Of a stretch of DNA of 64,000 nucleotides, positions 47,800 to 58,400 are shown piece by piece; positions within the stretch are counted from its first letter, which is position 1, and each line of letters starts with the position of its first letter. Source of the DNA: Pomphorhynchus laevis (Eukaryota; Acanthocephala; Palaeacanthocephala; Echinorhynchida; Pomphorhynchidae); contig WNNJ02002970.1 of NCBI GenBank assembly GCA_012934845.2, forward strand, positions 79,943 through 143,942, read 5' to 3'. Under the pieces are notes generated by a model that was not told the origin of the DNA, did not search any database, and saw nothing but the letters and a program-made list of their open reading frames with translations. Made by a program: the position numbers and the translations under genes.

Positions 47800-49810
47800 A
47801 ATAATCTAAATTGTCTTTCTTTAGATATTTTTTCCTATTACACTTTCTACGATCAATACAATTTTACGGAATGGATTAATGAAGCGTTAGAAAAATTAAG
47901 TAACATTAAATTTGGATATATATATAATTATAGAAAAAATATTGCAAGGTAATCGAAATTAATACTGGTATAAAACACTATTTCAGTATTAATTCTACAA
48001 AAGAATTTTTAGAACAGACAAAAGGAATAAATTTTCAGAATATAAATACATACGATTTTAGTACGCTTTATTCAAATCTAGATTTAGTAGATATTAAATA
48101 TGCATAAAAAATTAATCTTATATTTGGAAAAGGATATTCATATATATGTTATAATAACTATAACGCATATCTTACAAAAGTTCAACCATCAAGCAAATAT
48201 AAATAAATGGATAAAATTGAATTAATAGAATCCTTATTTTAATTTATCAAAATTATTTTAAAATAGGGACATCGATATTAAGACAAATAAAAGATGTTCC
48301 AATGGAAGATAATAGTAGCCGAATTATAACTTACTTATTTTTAAGCTTTATAGAATATGAAGCTATAGAATATTTCACACATAAAAGAAAAAAACTTTAA
48401 GAATATAAATACGTACGATTTTAGTACGCTTTATGCAAATCTAGATAAAGGTGCATTAGAAAAATTAATTAAACTTATATTCAAAAAAGATATACATATA
48501 TATATTATAATAACCATAACGCACATTTAACAACAATTAAACCATCAAGTAAATATAAATATACGGATAAAATTGAATTAATAGAATCCTTAAATATTTT
48601 GATAAATCAAAATTATTTTAAAAATCAGAATATAAACGCGTACGATTTTAGTATGTTTGATACAAATCTAGATAAAGGTGCATTAGAAAAATTAATTAAA
48701 CTTATATTCATAAAAAGATATACATATATATGTTATAATAACCATAACGCACATCTAACATAAATTAAGCCATCAAGTAAATATAAATATACGGATAAAA
48801 TTGAATTAATAGAATCCTCAAATATTTTAATAAATCAAAATTATTTTAAAAGTCAGAATATAAACGCGTACGATTTTAGTATGCTTTATACAAATCTAGA
48901 TTTTTAACAGATATTAAAAAAGCGTTAGAAAATTTAATTTATCTTTTATTTGGAATACGATATACATATATATGCTATAATAACTATAACAGCTATCTAA
49001 CAAAAATAGGATAAAATTGAATTATTAGAGTCTTTAAATATTTTAATAAATCAAAAATTTTTAAGACATCTTTATTTAGACAAATAAAAGATTTTCCAAT
49101 GAGAGGTGATGGTAGCTTAATTATAACTGACTTATTTTTAAGCTTTATAGAATATGAATTTGTTCATAACTGTTTAAAAATAAATCTAAATTATATAAAG
49201 ATATGAAATATATGTTTCGATACATTGATGATATGTGTGTATTTAACTCTAATAATTGTTATTCCATAAGCGAACAAATTTATAAAACCAATATTAATGA
49301 TAAAGAAAGTATATATCTTGATATGAACATTAAATTAACATCAATTAAAACTACTTTTAATTTATATCGTAAAGATGACATATTTAAATTTACAAGAAAT
49401 ACATTTTTGAATGAGCATTCATGCATACCATTAAGAATTGCAACAATATGTATCGTTATTGACTTTTTTCAAAATCATTGAAATTATTTAATAGATCATG
49501 TTTGAAGCTAGGATACTATAAAAATATAATCAAACATAGAATAATCTTTATAGAATATGAATTTGTTCATAACTTTGTAAAAACTAAATCTAAACAATAT
49601 AAATATATGAAATATATGTTTCGATACATTGGATGATATATGTGTATTTAATTCTAATAATTTTTATTCAATTAGTGAGCACATTTATCCAGAAAGCCTT
49701 ATTCTTAACAAAACCAATATTAATGATAAATAAGGTGTATATCTAGATATGCACATTAAATTAACATCAATTAAAACTACTTTTAATTTATTTTGTAAAT
49801 GATAATTTGT
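47800..49810 (+). mobile_element. AT-rich Penelope-like RT element with internal tandem copies
   Basis: Plus strand. The upstream RT part is visible here and missing at 0.5-2 kb: INFQNINTYDFSTLYSNL (block A, FSTLYxNL), then GKGYSYICYNNYNAYLTK, PSSKYK and DKIELIESL. It is followed by the MGGNSSPIIADLF block (weak, about 48300 and 49100), FRYIDDMCVFNSN (49203-49260) and YLDMNIKLTSIK. A further partial copy covers 49545-49800. The block A segment is repeated in tandem between 48401 and about 49080. The element is broken in several places. Confidence 0.8.
48401..49080 (+). repeat. Tandem array of a 227-228-bp RT segment, three units
   Basis: Units start at the GAATATAAA of 48401, 48628 and 48856, giving periods of 227 and 228 bp. 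Each encodes the same piece of the Penelope-like RT (YDFST, then GAATATAA again). A fourth, more distant copy of the segment lies at about 48038-48260. Confidence 0.85.
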
Positions 49811-50371
49811 AAATTTCATTTCGTAAATTTTAGGTGTTTGCCTAAAATTTATAAGAATTTTAAATAAAAAATAATATAATAAAATAAAAATAAAATAATA
49901 AAATTTAAATTTTTTCTTAAATAAATAAATAAATAAACCTCACTATTAAATGTTGATCGACATCACTTTCTATTTACATATGATGCTTCCAAAGATATAT
50001 AATGTATATATAATATATATTTAAAATCGGAGTATATTCTACCTTTAATTGATAACCGTAAGCTAACACAATTTACGTTTTTTTGACCGAAAAAAACGTA
50101 AATTATAATTAGGGTTATTAAAATTCTTATATTCCTATATAATAATTTGCATGGTACTCTTAATATTTTACATATTTTCCTTAAATAATATCGTAAAATG
50201 TCATAATCTTCAATGTATATCACCGGGAACGATTCATTTTAGATAATGTTATCACGATTTCCTTCATACCTAGTTCGAATATGCTCAGGGTTACTAATAA
50301 CTCAACATGAAAAATTCAATAACCCATCCAGTGATAATTATCCAAAATTCTTTAGCCATTATAATTCAATG

Positions 50372-50530
50372 TCAAAGTGTCTTACCGAAAAGGTTAGGAA
50401 GTTTTCTTTCTATTTGGAATCAATTTTGATAAACAATGAAATTCATTAATATCAGCATATTTAAAGCTAACTAGATATTAAGTGACGAAAAAAATTTGGC
50501 ATAAATAATAAAAAACATTAAATTTCATTT
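50372..50530 (+). repeat. Dispersed direct repeat of about 150 bp, first copy
   Basis: AGTGTCTTACCGAAAAGGTTAGGAAGTTT and the following AT-rich stretch recur at 51867-52012 with small differences. Confidence 0.8.
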
Positions 50531-51640
50531 GTATAATTTAATATAAATATATAATAGATTATATTATGATAGATTATATTATAATAGATTATCGATTGTA
50601 CTATATAATATTTTATATTATGTATAGAGAGAATATGCGAACTCTAAAGCGATTTGAATGATTTAAATGAAACTTTGATATTTTTAAAATATTATGAAAA
50701 TTGAATTAATTTTAATTTTAAGAAAATTAGAAGAATATTGAAACTTCTAATTAAGAAAATTTAATGGAGGAATAAAATATTTAAACTTCGCAGTTTAAAT
50801 TTATATATTAAACTTGGATTTGAAAATATTCATGATATTTTAAATATCAAATAATTTTGAAGGTCAAAATATTTTGATGTTAGTGTCCGGTTAATATATT
50901 GATCTGGCGATATAGAGTTCACTTTCAAAATTAAGATAATACGAATTTTGACGAATAAGTTGTTACATTGCGATATATATATATTTATGTACAATAAAAT
51001 AAATTATAATTCATATATCTATATTATTTTTATATTATAATTTGCAGAATATAAATATAAATTATTTTGTGATTAGTCGTTTTACAATCTTCAAACTACC
51101 TTTGAACTGTCAAGAATATAGGTTTGATTAAAATAGGTTAAATTCGTTACATTTGAAATTTTAAACATTTCTTAATTGAGGTGTATTAAATTCCAATGAT
51201 GGGTTTAGTAAAATCCTTCAATTAACATAAAATTATTCACAATTGTAACGTTTCTGTAATCTATTGAATGCTGTGTTCTACTGAAAGATTTTAAATTCGA
51301 AGTAATTAGTCAAAGATGAACGATTTTCTTTCATATTTCTAAGGAAATCCTTTCGTGTAGTGGAATTACTGTGCAATTCCTAAACTTTTCTCTTTTATCC
51401 CGTTAGCTTGTAATTAATCCTCAATTAGCTTATAAACATTATTATTTTCTAATATTAGAAATCAAATGGCATGGATGAATGTTTTCAAAACATTGGAGAA
51501 TACTACGATTTTGTAATGTAGTATTTTGCTTATTTTTACTAATGATGTTAGAAGCACTATCGTTAATGTAATACAATTTTACAAATACTGCTAACTCAAC
51601 TCTCTTAGTTTCAATACACCAAAATGTTTTTAAGTTAATA
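50531..51640. other. AT-rich spacer, nothing recognised
   Basis: Simple AT-rich sequence with stops in all frames; no gene or repeat structure supported. Confidence 0.5.
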
Positions 51641-52325
51641 TAATTACTGATTTTGGGCACGACATTATCCTCACATGTATTGTTCCTATTCTTGATACAG
51701 TTAAACGCTACTATTTCCCTAACAAAAATAATATACATAAATGTATATCCACACCACTGGAGCAGCTAGACTAGTAGACGTAACGTTGAATCGCGAAACA
51801 GACATCCTGAGTTCGTATCCGATCAGCACCTGTGTACGGAGTAAGTAGATAATAAGGGTCGAAACGTCAGTGTCTTACCGAAAAGGTTAGGAAGTTTATT
51901 TTTATTTGAAATCAATTTTGATAAACAGTGAAATTTATTAATATCAATATATTTTTGAAAAGTATTAAAAATAAGAAATTTAGTATGTCATTTGTATAAT
52001 TTAATATCTGAGTCAAAAAATGTAGGTATGGGTCAGAAGCCGATGAGACCCACCTGGGCTAATTAGTAGAGTTCTGTTGTATCAAGAATAGGAACAATAA
52101 CTGTGAGGATAATGTCCTGCCACAATCAGAAGAATTTCATCTCACAGATGCAATCGAATTAAATTAATATGATTATGCAGTCATTATTATAATTGAATTG
52201 TTTTGATGACACTGCACTTTCCTTTAATCCTATAAGCCAACGACACTACGCTACATTTCATTATTAATGGGCCTCATCAGCTACTGATCCAATACCTACG
52301 TTTCACGTTTCGGTACCTTTAATTT
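51641..52325 (+). mobile_element. tRNA-like SINE copies, one split by another repeat
   Basis: 51647-51720 is a SINE tail in minus orientation. 51745-51866 is a plus-strand head: CTGGAGCAGCTAGACTAG (A-box-like), AACGTTGAATCGCGA, then GAGTTCGTATCCG (B-box-like). The dispersed repeat 51867-52012 interrupts it. 52015-52165 is its tail (GATGAGACCCACCTGGGC to CTCACAGATGCAATC). 52262-52315 is another minus-oriented middle piece. Same family as at 16.9-18.9 kb. Confidence 0.7.
51867..52012 (+). repeat. Dispersed direct repeat, second copy, inside a SINE
   Basis: This matches 50372-50530. It separates the GGGTCGAAACGT and the ATGTAGGT... parts that are contiguous in the other SINE copies, so it was inserted after the SINE. 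Confidence 0.75.
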
Positions 52326-52416
52326 TGCCTGATGATCACTCGACTCGTCCTCTTTTATTGGCAATTAGATTTAATGACATACTTCCTTATTACATTTTGC
52401 AAAATTAATTGAAATA

Positions 52417-55400
52417 ATGTCTGATTCAGCGTTGATAGGGGAAGGTTCTACCTCTAATTTGGAAACGTACCTACTTTTGAAATTAATTACTAAATGATTG
52501 TAGCAATTCCTTTAATTCGATTGTTTGGATAGTTTAGATGGTATTTTTATTAGTTTAATTTAATCCTTTATTTTTTGTAGTTAATTAATTCTTTCACTTA
52601 AGTGATTTGGTAACTTCTAGCTATACAGTCAGCTGAGTGACAGGGTTAGTAAAAGTGGTTTTACCGTTGACAACTGTATACAACCAGGAATCGATAGTCC
52701 TGGCAGTGCTGACAAACCAGAAGTTGGAGTAATTTCTGGAGATGAGGATTGCTTTGATGTAGGGTGTTTATGCGTAATAAGATTAATTTTAAAGTATTTT
52801 GATTTATAGACGTTTAGACCACTATATGATGCGGTTCTTAAAGATTTCTGTAATTTTCATGAAACCACCTCACATTCAAATAAACCATGGATCCATAAGC
52901 AATTTGGAAATCTTCCTGAGGCAGTGCAGAGTGTTCGAATACGTTTAAGTCGAAATATTTCCGGATATCCGTTTACTAGTCATATTTCCCGTGCCGGCAG
53001 ACGGGCATTAGAGAGAACTATAATCGATGCCCTTAAAAAGTCAAGTACCGACATGACTGGTCAATATCAGACTATTGCTGATGCACTTGCATCCGATTCA
53101 CCGGATACAATGAATCATTTGGATACTGTAATGTAAAATTTTCACGTTATCTATATTTTTCATACTGATTTTTGCTGGAGCTATAGTACTGATATTCGTT
53201 TATACGTATATACTTTATACGTTTATACTGATAATGTATGTACTAATATCATTATTTCAAATTTAGAATATAAATGTGAAAATGCTTTCATGTTTCGTGA
53301 TTTATTAATTAAATGCATCATTACTAATATATCGATAGCTAAATAATAATATCAAAATAATTTACTTAATATTTAATTAATTTTAATAAAATTATTAATT
53401 TTAATTAATTTTAAGTATCGTTTATATCAATTGTCGCTAACTGTCGATTACATTATTTTGGTTTTTTTTAATAAAAGAAATGCTCGTATTTACAGCACTC
53501 GATAGTGAACGTGTTTTATGCCTTTTTAGAAGTTAATTGTTAAAATATTATAGTATTCTGATTGAAGGAATCGGGAAGACTCAAGCAGCATACATTGACT
53601 TGATGCTGTTTCGACTTTTGAGTATCATCAGTAGGGGCTGCTGCACAACTGGATTGAAGTGCAGCTCCCTTCTAGACAGCTCAATAAGTCTTTCAAGTAC
53701 ACATACATGTACTAGGAATTAGCATAGGTGAGAGTATTCATCACAAAATATTCATTCATCAGGAGCTAACAAGTAAAGCACTTTTATCTAGCGCATACAC
53801 TAATCTGTTTCATTGCTGGTGGTAATGATATAAATGTATTACTTTTCCCGCCAATTTCTATTCTGATTGAAGGAATCGGGAAGACTCAAACAGCATACAT
53901 TGACTTGATGCTGTTTCGACTTTTGAGTATCATCAGTAGGGGCTGCTGCACAACTGGATTGAAGTGCAGCTCCCTTCTAGACAGCTCAATAAGTCTTTCA
54001 AGTACACATACATGTACTAGGAATTAGCATAGGTGAGAGTATTCATCGCGAATAATGTGTACTACAAGGACTAGTACACATTAGTTGTGTTGTTTAAAAT
54101 CGATTTTACTTTATCTAGTATGGGTTGCTTTAGGGCACGGAATCAAAGGAAGAAATATGAGTGAATCATATTTTATTGCCAAACTATCGCATATATCTTT
54201 AAGTTCCGTATTCAACTTAATTTAATTAAACTTAAAGTTTTTTTATATTTTAGTAATTGCTTGCTAAAAGTGAATGCAGTGACATTTTCATTAATAATCT
54301 TTCAATAATTTGATCTTACTATAGTCTTTTAACATTTTAACATTTTAATATTATAGGGTGCTATACTTTCTGAAACACTGTTTTATTGTAATAAATTTTT
54401 CACCTGTCGTAATCAGCTGTCAAATTTAAGTGTAACATGGATATGTTTATTTTTTGATCTTTTTGCAGGTACTTGTATAAAAATTAATCATATAAAAATT
54501 ATTTCAATTTATCCGCTTCGAAAATTTTATCTTATCCAAATGAAACTTTTTTGCAGTAAAAGGAAATTTATAAATCGACAACTTTGATTAAATAAATCAT
54601 TTTTTTTATTTCTTCATAAAGCTATGTCTTATTAAAGACTTTTAAAATTTGCTTTAATCCGCTTATTTATTTTTATATTTTTATTTTGTCAATATTTGTA
54701 TGCTACGTTTTTGTAAATTTAAATTATGAATTTTTAATTTCATACAATTATTTAACTGTTTAAAAACTAATAAATTTTCAATGGTAGTATAAACGGTATG
54801 CATTGCTTTGCTCAAATAATCTAGAAATTTTAAACTCTAGAAATTTTAAAATCATTTATTACATCATGAAGTAGAAGGAATGTAAAGTCTTAAAGTTACA
54901 AATTTTTGTAGTTTACCTGACTAAATGAATGTGCTTACTGTTTAGATTGGAGTGTCGTTGCACAAATGTCTTCGTCCTATTTGGACGAGTTGTCAAGTAA
55001 GTCGTGATTGGCCGGATGGCAGAGGTATTTTCGTGAGCAATAAAAAGGATAACGTTGTTTTGACTGTAAATGACCGAGACCATATTCGATTTACTATGTT
55101 TATTGAAAATTCACAACTTGGTTCTAATGATCTTTCTTTGAAAATTAATTCGTTGTTTGATTTTGTCAACAAGGTTAGTCAAAATTATAAATTTTTAGAT
55201 ATTTTTAATTATTTGTACAATAATTTTAATTATTTGACTATGAAAACGATATTTAAGGTGAAATAATGCCACAATTGTATATGCACTATGCTGTTGGCAC
55301 AGTTGTCGCCTTTGATTGCTCATAAAAAATCCGTCAAATTTCATTTCTTAATTAACAACATAAAGTTATATCAGAACGGTTAAAATTTTATGGACGCTAG

Positions 55401-58400
55401 AATTAATCGAATATCAAATAAAATCAAGTCCATACACGTAGACAACTACACAAATTTCTTCTCCTCAACTGAGAAACGGATAAAAACTACATTGTTTAAA
55501 CGGAATCATGACATATTATTAGTTTTAATCCTGTCCGTCCACAACGCTAAGATGTTTTTCAATTCAGCATCCAATCCGACAAAATGTGCTTCCAACGTAT
55601 ATATATTCGCGGGCGAAGCAAATCTGAATTCGCTAACTACATTGTGTCTCTGTAGGATTGGGAGCTTACCCTTAGGAGAGAAATCATCTAATAATGAATA
55701 TATTAGAATAGGCAATATCTGCTTTAATATTGAGATGCGGTTTTACAAGTTCGGAGAGTCGATACCGAAACTCACAATAAAAATATTCTCAGTTTGTGCC
55801 ATTATGATTAGTTCTAGTTATTACTTTATGGAACAAGTAACTTCCGCATTTTTATGATATTACTGGGTCGATATACATAAAAATGCGATGATCAAAACTC
55901 AACAAGAGGTGATAAGTTACCCGCTACTTATGAATTAAACTAAATTAATTAATTTTAACTGAAATTTTTCAAGTTTTTGTAATATTTTGTAACATTTGAT
56001 TATTATGGATTAACCTGATAATGGTGATAATCCGAAATATTTTATATCTTTATATTTATTACTAAATATTTATATATACTAACTTATATATTTATATTTA
56101 ATTCATTTTAAATTTTATTTTTAAATTCAGTAATTTTAGGACTATCAATTAAAGGATTTTTAAGTCTTTCGAAAACGTTTTTAAAAGATCAACTTGCAAA
56201 TGGTTTTTCAATTGAAGAACCTTCTTTGTTAAGGGGATATAAGTATAACACATGTTTGTCCTCTTGGACAAATATTTGCTGCGTTATGCAAATCAAATCC
56301 GTTCAATAAATACATCAAAAACGGACATGATGAGTGAAGCAAGAATAACCTGCATGATCTCACTGCTGTTGATGACTACTGATGTAAATTCACTGTAGTA
56401 GTCTACTACTGTAGACTACTACAGTGAATCTAATAGTCTTAAAATAATGAGGCGTTCTGGTATATTTAACGGACCAGATAAAGATACAGCTCGCAAAATA
56501 TACAGATTCTTGTGTATAAATCAATTGACATAAAAGAGATATGTTTTACATCTAAAGTTAAAAATTTTGTTTTATGGGGTAAAATATTCACGCTTTTTGA
56601 TAAATGGATGCGTTAGATGATTTAATGTTCACACGACATTTTATTTTGATTATCTAAATATAAATCTAAATAATTTTCAATGCTCATTTATTTTAGGTTG
56701 AAAGAAACATCACGGAAATCAACAATAATTTCGGTTATGCTTGGGATGATCACTTTGGATATTTAGGAGTATCATTGCATAATATTGGAAGTGCAATAAA
56801 AATATCGATAAGGCTAAAGGTACCGGAACTCCTCAACGATAGTCGCATGTCGTCCATTATCCGGAGTTTACCATTAATGCTAATAGAGAAAAACGTGAAT
56901 GACGGCACAATTATAATATGTAACAAAAACAGGCTAGGCTTCGACGAGGTACTAACATAATCGCTTAACTTAATAATTAATTTATTAATAAATTATCAAT
57001 TAATTCATTTTAGGCTTAGGAAATTTGAATTAATTAATATCAATTTATATTACATTTATTATAATTATATTTTCTGTTGGTAAAGTTTCATAAACAATGC
57101 AGATTTTGTTAATAAAGCGGGATTGGCATTTTAAAAATAAGCGGAATTTGGAAACTGGCCTAATGCATACCGTTAAGCGGTAAATAAAAGATACGAAGTA
57201 AATTCCTCTTACATTTTGTTCACATTTATGAAATATTACATTCACGTTAAAAAATATAACATATTTTTGTATATTAAATAAATATAATTTTATATTATAT
57301 TTAATATGATATAAAATATTAACGAAATTTAAACTTGTAAATATTAATGCTTATTTGCTAAATAATATTCAATATTTTATATTTTAGTTTGTATTTTTCC
57401 ACAATAACTTCTGAATAGAACATGTCTGTAAACGATGATTTATACATCCGAAATATAATCTATACAAAAGTAATTTGATAGATACCAATAGTGACCATAT
57501 CAAGGTGAGCTGTAAACTACTCCCAAACTGTCACTCATTATCAATTTGAATGTTGTATTGTCCAATTTTGGCACAGCTATTGAATCATATACTCCCAGCA
57601 CTATTAAACGCTGCTATATTCGGGTTTTAACACACAACAAGACTTTTCGATGAGAACGGTCCTAATAAAGGATAATTTATCTAATCAATTTGAGAGATGA
57701 AACGCTGCTTTTAAAAAGTGCTCTTGCACTTTTCAAGAACACTTTCATTACCCCTGCTCGCACCTGAAAAGTTCTAGCAGTTGTTCACAATCTTTTTATG
57801 CTAGTGAGCATATTTGAACTTTTAGAGAATACTGATAGATTCAGAGGGGTTAAAATTTTAAAAATACTAAATGTACGTCATTATTTCATCATTACATCTA
57901 GTTATAATGTCATTATTACATCTATGACGTACATTTAGTATTTTTAAAATTTTAACCCCTCTGAATCTATCAGTATTCTCTAAAAGTTCAAATATGCTCA
58001 CTAGCATAAAAAGATTGTGAACAACTGCTAGAACTTTATATATATACACTAAGATAATTGTTTGACCACATTCGGGGATCCTCTAATGGGATGTCAGCCA
58101 TATAGTTCAATTCAATTAATCAACCCGAATAATACAAGCAGTTGCGAAAATTAATGATTTATTTAAGACGTTTCGGCGATTAAGCCTTTGTCAATCTAAA
58201 ATACAAGCAATACAAAATACAAATCTCAATATATACATGCTCAACTATGTTATGTCTTTCCACCTAAAAAGATAATTATCATTACATCCGTATGGTTCAT
58301 CTGAAAATAGATATCCTACTAATTGTTGTTCTCGAAACATTCTTTCTTTATTATCTTTAATGTCACTCTCTATTACAACATATTCCATTGCATCGTCATT

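Larger units (their letters stand above)
53128..54945. other. Kinase intron 3 with a recent repeat pair
   Basis: 1.8-kb GT..AG intron holding two nearly identical 189-bp direct repeats (listed separately). The rest is AT-rich and unassigned. Confidence 0.7.
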
